From contig NZ_JACHDN010000001.1 of NCBI RefSeq assembly GCF_014201095.1, positions 682,001 through 746,000 of the forward strand: a stretch of 64,000 bases of DNA, read 5' to 3'. The DNA is from Cellulomonas hominis (GTDB lineage: Bacteria > Actinomycetota > Actinomycetes > Actinomycetales > Cellulomonadaceae). The notes beneath the pieces are model-generated. The model had not been told where the DNA came from, did no database searches, and was given only the letters and a program-made list of their open reading frames with translations. Numbering within the stretch: the first letter of the stretch is position 1; each line of letters begins with the position of its first letter. This document shows positions 45,181 through 53,845 of the stretch, in pieces. The translations under genes and the position numbers were made by a program.

Positions 45181-45885
45181 GTGCCGACCCCGCCGCCCGC
45201 CGCGTCCCCCAGGCCCGCGACGCCGCCGGCGCCCGGCGCCCGCGCGGCCCGCCGCGACCGCCGCATCGCGGGGACCGCCCTCGCCCTCGTGCTGCCCGCG
45301 GTCCTCGCCGGCGGCGGCTGCGGCCCGGCGACGGCCCGGCCCCCGGACGCGGCGATCGCCGTCGACGGACCGGACTGCACGGCGACGGAGGTCCTCGGGG
45401 GCCTCGGCGTGGTCCCGCCGGAGGGCCACGACCGGCCGGCTCCGGCAGCGGGCTCGGTCCCCGCGGGGTTCGAGCCCGTCGCGGCGGTGCACTGCCGCGG
45501 CCCGCTCGACGCCCCGGTGGCGCTCGTCGAGCCGCCCGACCTCCGGGCGACGATCCCCGCGGCGCCGACCGCGGATGCCGTGCCGCCGGAGTCGACGACG
45601 CCCCCGGACGCCGCCCCCGTGACGGTCGTCGAGGCCCGGCTCGAGGGCGACCTGGGCCCGCTGCTCGGCGTCCTCGCCCGGCCGAGCCAGGTCGCCCCGC
45701 CCGGCCAGGCGTGCCCGGCGATGTGGGAGTCGCAGCCGCAGGTCTACCTGGTCGACGCGGACGGGCGCGCGGTGCGGGTGCGCTGGCCGTCCGACGTCTG
45801 CGGCTTCCTGCTCGACGGCGTGACCCGCCCGCTGGGCGCGCTGGAGGTCGTGCGGACGGTCACCCGCACCGTCGACGGCGCCTGA
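45181..45885 (+). CDS. Putative exported protein of unknown function
   Basis: 234 aa. Pro/Ala-rich N-terminus, basic RAARRDRR, a hydrophobic helix (AGTALALVLPAVLAGGG) followed by Cys: a possible lipobox (GGGC) though not a good match. The mature region has Cys in VDGPDCTATE, VHCRGP, QACPAMW and SDVCGFLL, suggesting disulfides, and a Pro/Thr-rich linker in the middle. GTG start with GAGGAG 6 nt upstream. I do not recognise a family. Confidence 0.75.
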   Translation: MPTPPPAASPRPATPPAPGARAARRDRRIAGTALALVLPAVLAGGGCGPATARPPDAAIAVDGPDCTATEVLGGLGVVPPEGHDRPAPAAGSVPAGFEPVAAVHCRGPLDAPVALVEPPDLRATIPAAPTADAVPPESTTPPDAAPVTVVEARLEGDLGPLLGVLARPSQVAPPGQACPAMWESQPQVYLVDADGRAVRVRWPSDVCGFLLDGVTRPLGALEVVRTVTRTVDGA

Positions 45886-45903
45886 GGGCCGCGCCCCGCG
45901 GGG

Positions 45904-46617
45904 TCAGGCCGCCGCGAGCGCCCGGAGCGCGATCTGCACCGCGTGGTCGAACAGCTGCTCGCGCTCGGCGGCGGACAGCTCGGCGGCCTGGAACGTGAAG
46001 TCCGAGATCGACATGATCGCCAGCGCCTCGGCCTGCTCCCGGTCGGCGACGGCGTACAGGCCGGCGGCCTCCATCTCGACCGCGAGCGTGCCGTGCGCGA
46101 CGAGCGCCTCGGTGAGCTGCGGGCGGGCCGCGTAGAACGAGTCCGAGGTGAACACCGGGCCGGCGTGCACGCGCGCGCCCGGGACGTCGGCCGCGGCGGC
46201 GAACGCGGCGGCGGCGAGCCCGAAGTGGGGGACGTGCGAGTAGTGCAGCCCGGGGATGCGGTGCTCGCTGACGCCGGAGTCCGTGTGCGCGGCGGTCGCG
46301 ATGACGACGTCGCCGAGCTCGAGGTGCCGCTGCATGCCGCCCGCGGTGCCGATGCGGACGATGCGCCGCACGTCGTAGAACCGGAACAGCTCGGTGGCGT
46401 AGATCGAGATCGACGGCACGCCCATGCCGGACGCCATGACCGACACGGGGCGGCCCTGCCAGGTGCCGGTGTAGCCGAGGACGCCGCGCACCTCGGTCAC
46501 GAGGCGGGCGTCCTCCAGCACGGTCTCCGCGATGCGGGTCGCGCGACGCGGGTCGCCCGGCATGAGGACGTCGGGGGCGAAGGCGCCGGGCTCGGCGGAG
46601 ATGTGCGGCGTGGGCAT
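45904..46617 (-). CDS. deoD: Purine nucleoside phosphorylase, DeoD type
   Basis: 237 aa, hexameric DeoD class. MPTPHISAEPGAFAPDVLMPGDPRRA at the start, GTAGGMQ, and the substrate-binding AVEMEAAGLYAVA motif with MSISDFTF carrying the catalytic Asp. It phosphorolyses purine nucleosides for salvage. Convergent with the exported-protein gene (18-bp gap). Confidence 0.97.
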   Translation of the reverse strand: MPTPHISAEPGAFAPDVLMPGDPRRATRIAETVLEDARLVTEVRGVLGYTGTWQGRPVSVMASGMGVPSISIYATELFRFYDVRRIVRIGTAGGMQRHLELGDVVIATAAHTDSGVSEHRIPGLHYSHVPHFGLAAAAFAAAADVPGARVHAGPVFTSDSFYAARPQLTEALVAHGTLAVEMEAAGLYAVADREQAEALAIMSISDFTFQAAELSAAEREQLFDHAVQIALRALAAA

Positions 46618-46724
46618 GGCGGGGCTCCTGGGTCGTGGCGGTGGGGGGTGCCGGACGCCGCGCCGCCGCCCGGCGCGGTGGGGCGGCGGGCGGCGGCGCG
46701 GGACGTGCTCGGGACGTGCTCGGG

Positions 46725-47126
46725 TCAGTGCGTGCCGACGATGTCGACGACGAACACCAGCGTGTCGCCGCCGCGGATGCCGGCCTGCGGCACGCCGCGG
46801 TCGCCGTAGCCGAGGTGCGGCGGGATCGACAGCAGCACGCGGGAGCCGACCGGCTGCCCGACGAGGCCCTCGTCCCAGCCGCCGATCACGGCGCCGACGC
46901 CGATCGGGAACGAGATCGAGGACCCGCGGTCGTACGAGTTGTCGAAGACGTGCCCGTTCCAGGACTGGCCCAGGTAGTGCACCTCCAGGTCGTCGCCGGC
47001 CTCGACGAGCGCGCCGTCACCGGGCGACAGGACGACGACCTCGAGCTCGGCGGGGGCGTCGCCCTCGGGGAACGTCAGGGTCGGCTTCTCACCGAACGAA
47101 CCGGTGGCCTCGGGCAGGGTGGACAT
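46725..47126 (-). CDS. FKBP-type peptidyl-prolyl cis-trans isomerase
   Basis: 133 aa, single FKBP domain with no signal peptide. DLEVHYLGQSWNGHVFDNSYDRG, FPIGVGAVIGGWDEGLVGQPVGSRVLLSIPPHLGYG and LVFVVDIVG give the active-site aromatic residues and the Asp expected in the family. It assists protein folding in the cytosol. Just past its stop an 11-bp unit (GGGACGTGCTC) occurs twice in tandem. Confidence 0.96.
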   Translation of the reverse strand: MSTLPEATGSFGEKPTLTFPEGDAPAELEVVVLSPGDGALVEAGDDLEVHYLGQSWNGHVFDNSYDRGSSISFPIGVGAVIGGWDEGLVGQPVGSRVLLSIPPHLGYGDRGVPQAGIRGGDTLVFVVDIVGTH

Positions 47127-47168
47127 GACGTCTCCTTGGTCGTGGGCTGAACTCCCCCATCCTGCCGC

Positions 47169-47876
47169 CTACCCGGCCCGCGCGGCCAACGCGCGCACGG
47201 CGGGCCCGCGCAGCAGCGGCACGACGGCCAGCACGATCCCCGCCCCGAGCACCGCCCCGGCGAGGACGTCGTGCGGCAGGTGCGCCCCCTGCGCGACCCG
47301 CGCCCCGGCGACGAGCACGGCGAGCAGCACCGCGGGCGCCGTGGCCCACCGCACCCCGGCCGCGGCGGCGGTCAGGGCCACCGTCACCGCGAGCGCCACC
47401 GCGACCGTCGTGTGGTTCGACGGGAACGACCAGTCCCCGCGCGCCGGGCAGTCCGCGACAGCGGCGAGGTCCCAGCAGCCGCGCGGCTGCCGGACGACGC
47501 CCTTGAGGCCCTCGCTCACCAGGTAGGCGCCCGCCGAGGCGCCCACGCCCAGCGCCGCGGTGACGAGGACGGCCGCCCCGGAGCGCCCCCGGCCCGCCGT
47601 GCCCGCCGCCGCGACCACGCCGAGCAGCACGAGCAGCGCGAGCACGCCCCCCGCCGCGGCGGCGTCCAGGCCCGGCAGGTCGCCCGTGCGCGCCACGACC
47701 GCGAGGTACAGCGCCTCGCTCGGGGCGCGCAGCAGGCGGGCGGCCGCGACGGCCAGCGCGGTGCCGAGCAGGACGAGCCCGGCGCGCGCCCCGGCGAGCG
47801 GCGGCTCGGCACGGTCCGCGCGGTCGGCACGGTCCGCGCGGTCGGATCCGGCGGGGGTCGAGGTCGGTGCGGTCAT
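47169..47876 (-). CDS. PAP2-family phosphatase (membrane)
   Basis: 235 aa from ATG 47876. A short N-terminal run of DRA triplets (a small in-frame tandem repeat), then about six helices. The PAP2/bacitracin-resistance pattern is visible: KGVVRQPRG, FPSNHTTVAVALA (catalytic His) and RVAQGAHLPHDVLAGAVLG (third motif). It likely dephosphorylates a lipid such as undecaprenyl diphosphate or phosphatidate. TAGCGT 8 nt before the ATG indicates a leaderless start; a GTG two codons earlier is possible. Confidence 0.92.
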   Translation of the reverse strand: MTAPTSTPAGSDRADRADRADRAEPPLAGARAGLVLLGTALAVAAARLLRAPSEALYLAVVARTGDLPGLDAAAAGGVLALLVLLGVVAAAGTAGRGRSGAAVLVTAALGVGASAGAYLVSEGLKGVVRQPRGCWDLAAVADCPARGDWSFPSNHTTVAVALAVTVALTAAAAGVRWATAPAVLLAVLVAGARVAQGAHLPHDVLAGAVLGAGIVLAVVPLLRGPAVRALAARAG

Positions 47877-47884
47877 GTCCACCG

Positions 47885-47890
47885 ACGCTA
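47885..47890 (-). promoter_or_regulatory. Leaderless-type -10 hexamer for the PAP2 gene
   Basis: TAGCGT on the minus strand, 8 nt before the ATG at 47876. Confidence 0.5.
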
Positions 47891-47997
47891 GGCAGCGCCG
47901 CCCCGTCCCCGCGTCCGCCCCCGGGACCGGGCCGGGCCGCCGGCGTCCACCCCCGGCCGCACGCGCGGCCTCCGCCCCGCGGCGGTCCCGCCCGGGT

Positions 47998-48003
47998 TAG
48001 CGT
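47998..48003 (+). promoter_or_regulatory. -10 hexamer of the alditol oxidase gene
   Basis: TAGCGT. Transcription would start around 48010, inside the left arm of the hairpin at 48004-48036. Confidence 0.55.
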
Positions 48004-48040
48004 CGTCCCGGCGGGCGAGGGGCGCCCGCCGGGACGGGAG
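48004..48040 (+). promoter_or_regulatory. 5'-UTR hairpin next to the alditol oxidase ribosome site
   Basis: Perfect 14-bp stem (48004-48017 with 48023-48036) and 5-nt loop AGGGG. The ribosome site GGGAG (48036-48040) starts at the base of the right arm, 5 nt before the ATG at 48046, so the structure could modulate translation or protect the mRNA end. Confidence 0.7.
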
Positions 48041-48045
48041 CACCG

Positions 48046-49311
48046 ATGTCGCTGACCACGTGGGCCGGGAACCGCACCTACGCCGCCGCGCGCGTGCACG
48101 AGCCGCGCACGGTCGAGGAGGTGCAGGAGGTCGTCGCCGGGGCGCGACGGGTGCGGGCGCTCGGCACGCGGCACTGCTTCAACGACCTCGCGGACACCGA
48201 GCACGACCTGGTGCGCCTCGACGCCCTCGACCCCGACGTCCGGGTGGACGCCGCCGCCCGCACGGTCACCGTCGCGGCCGGCACCCGGTACGGCACGCTG
48301 GCACGCGCGCTGCACGCGCAGGGGTGGGCGCTGCACAACCTCGCGTCGCTGCCGCACATCTCGGTGGCCGGCGCGGTCGCGACCGCCACGCACGGGTCCG
48401 GCGACCGGTCCCGGAACCTCGCCGCCGCCGTCGCCGGGCTGGACCTCGTGACCGCCGACGGCTCGCTGCGCCAGCTGACCCGCGCCGACCCGGACCTCGC
48501 GGGCGCCGTCGTCGGGCTCGGGGCCCTGGGCGTGGTCGTGCGGGTGACGCTGGACGTCGAGCCGACGTACGACGTGGCGCAGGAGGTGCACACCGACCTG
48601 CCGTGGGAGGCCGTCGCGGAGCACCTGGACGAGATCACCGGCTCCGCGGACTCGGTCAGCCTGTTCACCGACTGGACCGGCCCGGCCGTGAACCAGGTGT
48701 GGCGCAAGACCCGGCTCGCCCCGGGCGCCACCCACGAGCCGCGCGCCGACCTGTTCGGCGCCCGCCCCGCGACCGGCCCGCTGCACCCGCTGCCCGGGAT
48801 CGACCCCGTGAACTGCACCCAGCAGCTCGGCGTCCCCGGCCCGTGGCACGAGCGGCTGCCGCACTTCCGCCTGGAGTTCACGCCGAGCAACGGTGATGAG
48901 CTGCAGTCCGAGTACCTCGTCCCGCGCGAGCGCGCGGTCGAGGCGATCGCGGTGCTGCGCGCGCTGGGCCCGGTCGTCGCGCCGCTGCTGCAGGTCGCCG
49001 AGATCCGCACCGTCGCGGCGGACGACCTGTGGCTGAGCAGCGCGTACGGCGGCGACCGCGTGGGCCTGCACTTCACGTGGCTGCCGCGGCAGCCCGAGGT
49101 CGAGGCGGTGCTGCCGCGGATCGAGGCCGCGCTCGCGCCGCTCGGGGCGCGGCCGCACTGGGGCAAGCTGTTCGCCTCCGTGGGCGTGCCCGGGTCGGAC
49201 CCGCGCGACCTGTACCCCCGGCTCGACGACTTCCGGGCGCTGGCGGCCCGCCTCGACCCGGAGGGCACGTTCCGGAACGCGTTCGTCGACCGGCACGTCC
49301 TGGCCGGCTGA
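48046..49311 (+). CDS. FAD-linked alditol oxidase (AldO/xylitol oxidase type)
   Basis: 421 aa. VAO-family FAD domain with VRALGTRHCFNDLADTEHDLVRL (covalent-flavin region, His in RHCFN) and ASLPHISVAGAVATATHGSG, followed by the ALO-type cap and the C-terminal HWGKLF and LDPEGTFRNAFVDRHVL. AldO enzymes oxidise the terminal hydroxyl of sugar alcohols with O2, giving an aldose and peroxide. Shorter and more like Streptomyces alditol oxidase than plant gulonolactone oxidases. Divergent from the PAP2 gene. Confidence 0.92.
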   Translation: MSLTTWAGNRTYAAARVHEPRTVEEVQEVVAGARRVRALGTRHCFNDLADTEHDLVRLDALDPDVRVDAAARTVTVAAGTRYGTLARALHAQGWALHNLASLPHISVAGAVATATHGSGDRSRNLAAAVAGLDLVTADGSLRQLTRADPDLAGAVVGLGALGVVVRVTLDVEPTYDVAQEVHTDLPWEAVAEHLDEITGSADSVSLFTDWTGPAVNQVWRKTRLAPGATHEPRADLFGARPATGPLHPLPGIDPVNCTQQLGVPGPWHERLPHFRLEFTPSNGDELQSEYLVPRERAVEAIAVLRALGPVVAPLLQVAEIRTVAADDLWLSSAYGGDRVGLHFTWLPRQPEVEAVLPRIEAALAPLGARPHWGKLFASVGVPGSDPRDLYPRLDDFRALAARLDPEGTFRNAFVDRHVLAG

Positions 49312-49343
49312 GCCCCCCCGGCGCCCGACGCGCGCCGCGCCGC

Positions 49344-50750
49344 TCAGCGCGCCAGGAACGCCAGCAGGTCGTGCCGTGTCAGCACCCCGACGGGCTGGCC
49401 GTCGTCCACCACCATGAGCGCGTCGTGCTTCTGCAGCGCGTCCCGGGCGGAGTCGACGGTCTCGCCGGAGCCGATCAGCGGCAGGGCCGCGGACATGTGC
49501 CGGTCCACCCGGTCGGACAGGGCCGCGGCACCGGAGAACACCGCGTCCAGCAGCTCGCGCTCGGACACCGCGCCGGCGACCTCGCCGATCTTCACCGGCG
49601 GCTCGGCCCCGACGACGGGCATCTGCGAGACGCCGTACTCCTGGAGGATCTCGATGGCGTCGCGGACGGTCTCGTTCGGGTGCGTGTGCACGAGGGCGGG
49701 CAGGCTGCCGTCCTTGGTGCGCAGCACGTCGCCGACGGTCGCGCCCTGGTCGGCGTCGAGGAACCCGTAGGAACGCATCCACCGGTCGTTGAAGATCTTC
49801 GACAGGTAGCCCCGGCCGCTGTCGGGCAGCAGGACGACGACGACGGCGCGCGCCGCGGCCTCCGGGTCCTCGTCCTGCAGGCGCCGGGCCAGGCGCAGGG
49901 CGCCCTCGACGGCCATGCCGCAGGAGCCGCCGACCAGCAGCGCCTCCTCGCGGGCGAGGCGCCGGGTCATCGCGAACGAGTCGGCGTCCGAGACCGCGAT
50001 GATCTCGTCCGGCACCGACGGGTCGTAGGCGGCCGGCCAGAAGTCCTCGCCGACGCCCTCCACCAGGTACGGCCGCCCGTCCCCGCCGGAGTACACCGAC
50101 CCGAGCGGGTCGATCCCGACGACGCGCACCCGGCCGCCGTCGGCCTCGGGGCGGTCGGCCGACGCGTCGTGCAGGTACCGGCCGGTGCCGGTGATCGTGC
50201 CGCCGGTGCCCACGCCCGCGACGAAGTGCGTGACCCGGCCGTCGGTGTCGGACCAGATCTCCGGCCCCGTGGACGTGTAGTGGCTCGCGGGGCCGTTGAC
50301 GTTGGCGTACTGGTTCGGCTTCCAGGCACCCTCGATCTCGGTGACCAGCCGGTCCGAGACGGAGTAGTAGGAGTCCGGGTGGTCCGGCGGCACCGCGGTC
50401 GGCGTGACGACGACCTCGGCGCCGTACGCGCGCAGCACGTCGCGCTTGTCCTCGGAGACCTTGTCCGGGCAGACGAACACGCAGCGGTAGCCCTTGCGCT
50501 GCGCGACCAGCGCCAGGCCGACGCCGGTGTTGCCGCTCGTGGGCTCGACGATCGTCCCGCCGGGCTTCAGCTCGCCCGACGCCTCGGCGGCCTCGATCAT
50601 CTTCAGCGCGATGCGGTCCTTGGCCGACCCGCCCGGGTTGAGGTACTCGACCTTGGCCAGGATCGTCGCGGACAGCCCGGCGGCGACGGCGTTCAGCCGG
50701 ACGAGCGGGGTGTTCCCGACGAGCTCGGAGATGTGCTGCGCGTACTTCAC
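49344..50750 (-). CDS. cbs: Cystathionine beta-synthase
   Basis: 468 aa. Fold-type II PLP enzyme core: LVGNTPLVRL, PLP lysine in NPGGSAKDRIALKMIEAAE, EPTSGNTGVGLALVA, and the phosphate loop VGTGGTITGTG. A pair of CBS domains follows (from about 335: VLRTKDGSLPALVHTHPNETVRDAIEIL and PLIGSGETVDSARDALQKHDALMVVDDG), which separates it from plain cysteine synthase. It condenses homocysteine with serine. No heme-binding N-terminus. GTG start, GGAG 4 nt upstream; a TAGGCT at 50802-50807 is the likely -10. Confidence 0.95.
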   Translation of the reverse strand: MKYAQHISELVGNTPLVRLNAVAAGLSATILAKVEYLNPGGSAKDRIALKMIEAAEASGELKPGGTIVEPTSGNTGVGLALVAQRKGYRCVFVCPDKVSEDKRDVLRAYGAEVVVTPTAVPPDHPDSYYSVSDRLVTEIEGAWKPNQYANVNGPASHYTSTGPEIWSDTDGRVTHFVAGVGTGGTITGTGRYLHDASADRPEADGGRVRVVGIDPLGSVYSGGDGRPYLVEGVGEDFWPAAYDPSVPDEIIAVSDADSFAMTRRLAREEALLVGGSCGMAVEGALRLARRLQDEDPEAAARAVVVVLLPDSGRGYLSKIFNDRWMRSYGFLDADQGATVGDVLRTKDGSLPALVHTHPNETVRDAIEILQEYGVSQMPVVGAEPPVKIGEVAGAVSERELLDAVFSGAAALSDRVDRHMSAALPLIGSGETVDSARDALQKHDALMVVDDGQPVGVLTRHDLLAFLAR

Positions 50751-50839
50751 GGTGCTCCAGACGGCTGAACGGCGGCGGGACGCGCGACGGCCCCGCCGTC
50801 CAGCCTAGGGCCGGGCGTCGGGGCCGTCGTCGTGGGGTG

Positions 50840-51694
50840 CTAGTCGCGACCCTGCAGGATCGCGAGGATGCGCAGGATCTCGAGGTACAGCCAGACCAGC
50901 GTGACGATGAGGCCGAAGGCGGCGGACCAGGCCATCCTGGCCGGGGCACCCTGGTCGACGCCGCGCTTGATGGCGTCGAAGTCCATGATCAGGCTGGCGG
51001 CGGCGAGGCCGACGGCGACGAGGCCGGCGATGACGCCGACCGGGCCCTCGCGCAGCGGGCCGAAGCCGTCGCTCGGGACGAAGAACATCATGACGACGTT
51101 CACCAGCGAGTACGCCAGGTAGCCGACCATCGCGATGAGCAGCCAGCGCGTGAACTTCGGGGTGACCCGCACGCGGCCGGACTTGAACAGGAACAGCGCG
51201 GCGCCGAAGGTCGCGAACGTCGCGATCACGGCCTGCAGCACGATCGGCTGCACGTTCTGGCCGTCGAACGTCATGTTCTGGAACGCCAGGCTGATCCCGC
51301 CGAGGAACACGCCCTGCGCGACCGTGTACAGCGTGATGAGCAGCGGGCTCGGCTCGCGCTTGAACGCGTTGACCAGGCCGAGCACCAGGCCGACGATCGC
51401 GCCGAGCGGCCAGATGCCGGGCGCGAGGTTCCACGTCGCCGCGGCGACCACGACGAGCAGCGCGAGCAGCCCGCCGGTCTTGACGATGACGTCGTCGTAC
51501 GTGAGGCGCCCGGTGTCCCGGGTCGTCGCGGACGGCGCGCCGTACATCTGCTCGAGGGTCGACGCCTCGATCACGGGACCGGTGGCACCCCCGAGCGTCC
51601 CCGTCGGCGCGCCCTGCTGCACGCGGCCGCCGCGCTTGCCGCGGGCGCGCGGGTCGCCGAAGACGGCACTGTTGTTGAACACCGGGTTGGTCAT
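50840..51694 (-). CDS. Bax inhibitor-1/YccA family membrane protein
   Basis: 284 aa. A 70-residue cytoplasmic lead including TLEQMYGAPSATTRDTGRLTYDDV, typical of the actinobacterial YccA-like branch, then seven helices ending with the acidic DFDAIKRGVDQGAP loop and LVWLYLEILRILAIL. The fold forms pH-sensitive calcium leak channels in characterised relatives. ATG with GGAGG 4 nt upstream; a TAGGCT (51740-51745) probably serves as -10. Confidence 0.94.
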   Translation of the reverse strand: MTNPVFNNSAVFGDPRARGKRGGRVQQGAPTGTLGGATGPVIEASTLEQMYGAPSATTRDTGRLTYDDVIVKTGGLLALLVVVAAATWNLAPGIWPLGAIVGLVLGLVNAFKREPSPLLITLYTVAQGVFLGGISLAFQNMTFDGQNVQPIVLQAVIATFATFGAALFLFKSGRVRVTPKFTRWLLIAMVGYLAYSLVNVVMMFFVPSDGFGPLREGPVGVIAGLVAVGLAAASLIMDFDAIKRGVDQGAPARMAWSAAFGLIVTLVWLYLEILRILAILQGRD

Positions 51695-51952
51695 CGGTCC
51701 TCCATGGTCGGTTCGCGATCGAGCCGGCAGTGGTTCACCAGCCTAGAACGCCGCGACCGCTCAGGAAGTTCCCGCAGCCGGACCGCCGACTTCGGTCCGA
51801 GGCCGCCACCCCCGGGGTCATCCGTGAGGTGGACCCCCGTCCTCCCGGTGGGCGAGCCCCGCGCCCCGCAGGTTCGGCCGCACGGGCGTTCCGGCCGCGA
51901 GCCCGGGTCCGTAGGTTCGTGGTGTACCGGATGACCACCCTGTGAGGACACG

Positions 51953-52921
51953 ATGATCGAGGCACGAGGACTGACCAAGAGGTACGGGAAGAAGACGGCC
52001 GTGGCCGGCATCGACTTCTCCGTGCAGCCCGGCAAGGTCACCGGCTTCCTCGGCCCGAACGGGGCCGGCAAGTCGACGACCATGCGGATGATCATGGGCC
52101 TGGACCGCCCCACGGCCGGCACCGTGACCGTGAACGGCCGCCCCTACGCGCAGCTGACGTCGCCGCTGACCGAGGTCGGCGCGCTGCTGGACGCCAAGGC
52201 GGTGCACTCCGGCCGCTCGGCGACGAACCACCTGCGCGCGGTCGCCGCGACGCACGGCATCGGCCGCAAGCGGGTCGACGAGGTCATCGAGATGACCGGC
52301 CTGCAGGCGGTCGCCGGCAAGCGGGTCGGCGGCTTCTCCCTCGGCATGGGCCAGCGGCTCGGCATCGCCGCCGCCCTGCTCGGGGACCCGCGCACGCTGA
52401 TCCTCGACGAGCCGGTCAACGGCCTGGACCCCGAGGGCGTGCTCTGGGTGCGCAACCTCGTCAAGCACCTGGCGTCCGAGGGCCGGACGGTGTTCCTGTC
52501 CTCGCACCTCATGAGCGAGATGGCCCTGACCGCCGACCACATCCTGGTGATCGGCCGCGGCCGGATCATCGCGGACGCCCCGGTGTCCGACATCGTCGCC
52601 GGGGCCTCCGGCACCCGCGTCCGGGTGCGCAGCCCGCAGGCGGGCCGGCTCGCGGAGCTGCTCCGCGGCCCCGAGACGACCGTGACCTCCGTGGAGGCCG
52701 GCCTCATCGAGGTCGTGGGCGCGTCCGCGCAGGACGTCGGCGAGCTCGCCGCCCGCAACGCGGTGGTCCTGCACGAGCTGACCCCCGTGGCGGCGTCGCT
52801 CGAGGCGGCCTACATGTCGCTGACCGCCGACGACGTCGAGTACCACTCCGCGCCCACCGGGGCCGGCACCACCCTGTCCGACACCACCCCCGCCAGCACC
52901 CCCGAGGAGGCCCGGCGATGA
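51953..52921 (+). CDS. ABC transporter ATP-binding protein (exporter)
   Basis: 322 aa. Walker A GPNGAGKSTTM, a signature loop GFSLGMGQRLGIAAALLG (degenerate relative to LSGGQ but normal for BcrA/NatA-like exporters), Walker B TLILDEPVNGLDPEG, switch His in FLSSHLMSEM. A C-terminal accessory region of about 100 residues follows. Start ATG with GAGGA site. It overlaps the permease gene by 4 bp (ATGA). Confidence 0.95.
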   Translation: MIEARGLTKRYGKKTAVAGIDFSVQPGKVTGFLGPNGAGKSTTMRMIMGLDRPTAGTVTVNGRPYAQLTSPLTEVGALLDAKAVHSGRSATNHLRAVAATHGIGRKRVDEVIEMTGLQAVAGKRVGGFSLGMGQRLGIAAALLGDPRTLILDEPVNGLDPEGVLWVRNLVKHLASEGRTVFLSSHLMSEMALTADHILVIGRGRIIADAPVSDIVAGASGTRVRVRSPQAGRLAELLRGPETTVTSVEAGLIEVVGASAQDVGELAARNAVVLHELTPVAASLEAAYMSLTADDVEYHSAPTGAGTTLSDTTPASTPEEARR

Positions 52922-53745
52922 GCGCCACCGCCACCGTCCCCGCCACCCGCGCCGCCGCCCGCCCGGCGGGCGACCTCCGGGTGACGTTCCCCCGGCTCGT
53001 GCGGTCGGAGTGGATCAAGCTCTGGTCGGTCCGGTCCACCTGGTGGGTGCTGCCCATCACGGTGATCGCGCAGACCGGCATCGCGTGGATGATCGCGCAC
53101 TTCGGCATGCAGGAGATCCGCGCCTCGGGCGCCGACCTGGGCCGCTTCGGCGCCGGCGAGGTCGTCGGGGGCATCCAGTTCTCGCAGCTCGCGATCTGCG
53201 TGCTCGCCGTCCTGACGATCACCGGCGAGTACTCGACCGGCATGATCCGCAGCACGCTGTCCACCTCGCCGACCCGCACGCCCGCGCTGCTGGCCAAGGG
53301 GCTGGTGACGGTCGCGGTCGCCTTCGTCACCGGTGTCGTCGCGACCGCGCTGTCCTGGCTCGTGACGTACCTCGTCCTCGACCCGTCGACCCGCGTGGAC
53401 CTCGCGGACACGGAGAACCAGCGCATCCTGCTCGGCGCCCCGCTGTACCTGGCGGCGATCGCGCTGCTCGCGTTCGGGATCGGCGCGATGCTCCGGCACT
53501 CGGCGGGCGCGCTCGCCACGGTCCTCGGCCTGCTGCTGGTGGTCGAGGGGATCTTCGCGAGCATCCCGTGGACGTTCTTCGAGAAGGTCTCGCCCTACCT
53601 GCCGATGTCCGCGGGCAGCCAGCTCGTCCAGTCGGCCAACCCCGAGGCCGTGCTGTCGCCCTGGCAGGGCTACGGCGTCCTCCTCGCCTGGGGTGTCGTG
53701 GCGTTCGCCGGCGCCGCGGTCCTCATCAAGCGCCGGGACGCCTGA
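52918..53745 (+). CDS. ABC-2 type transporter permease
   Basis: 275 aa with six helices. The opening RLVRSEWIKLWSVRSTWWVLPI is the hallmark of ABC-2 permeases paired with NatA/BcrA-type ATPases, and TGEYSTGMIRSTLSTSP is the conserved loop after the second helix. Coupled to the ATPase gene. The histidine kinase/response regulator genes downstream may sense a compound this pump exports, as in bacitracin-type modules; that is inference. Confidence 0.94.
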   Translation: MSATATVPATRAAARPAGDLRVTFPRLVRSEWIKLWSVRSTWWVLPITVIAQTGIAWMIAHFGMQEIRASGADLGRFGAGEVVGGIQFSQLAICVLAVLTITGEYSTGMIRSTLSTSPTRTPALLAKGLVTVAVAFVTGVVATALSWLVTYLVLDPSTRVDLADTENQRILLGAPLYLAAIALLAFGIGAMLRHSAGALATVLGLLLVVEGIFASIPWTFFEKVSPYLPMSAGSQLVQSANPEAVLSPWQGYGVLLAWGVVAFAGAAVLIKRRDA

Positions 53746-53765
53746 GCCCCGCCGCCTCTGGCACA

Positions 53766-53798
53766 GTGGCCCCGCCCCCATCCCCGGGGCGGGGCCAC
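53766..53798 (+). terminator. Hairpin between the ABC exporter and histidine kinase genes
   Basis: 13-bp perfect stem (53766-53778 with 53786-53798; arm GTGGCCCCGCCCC) and 7-nt loop, 21 nt after the permease stop. It would end the transporter transcript or reduce read-through into the kinase. Confidence 0.75.
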
Positions 53799-53845
53799 GC
53801 CGTTCCCCCAGCCCGACGCCCCGCCGAGACCCCGAGGAGGACCCG

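Noticed and set aside
46698..46722. Two copies of an 11-bp unit behind the FKBP gene
   Set aside because: Too short and only two copies; no structure or promoter value seen.
47800..47860. Tandem repeat of 18 bp at the start of the PAP2 gene
   Set aside because: It lies in frame and encodes DRA triplets in a disordered tail; simple coding repeat, no further signal.
47089..50949. Open frame of 1286 codons on the minus strand
   Set aside because: It crosses FKBP, PAP2, alditol oxidase and cbs in the wrong frames; Arg/Gly/Ala-rich with no recognisable domain.
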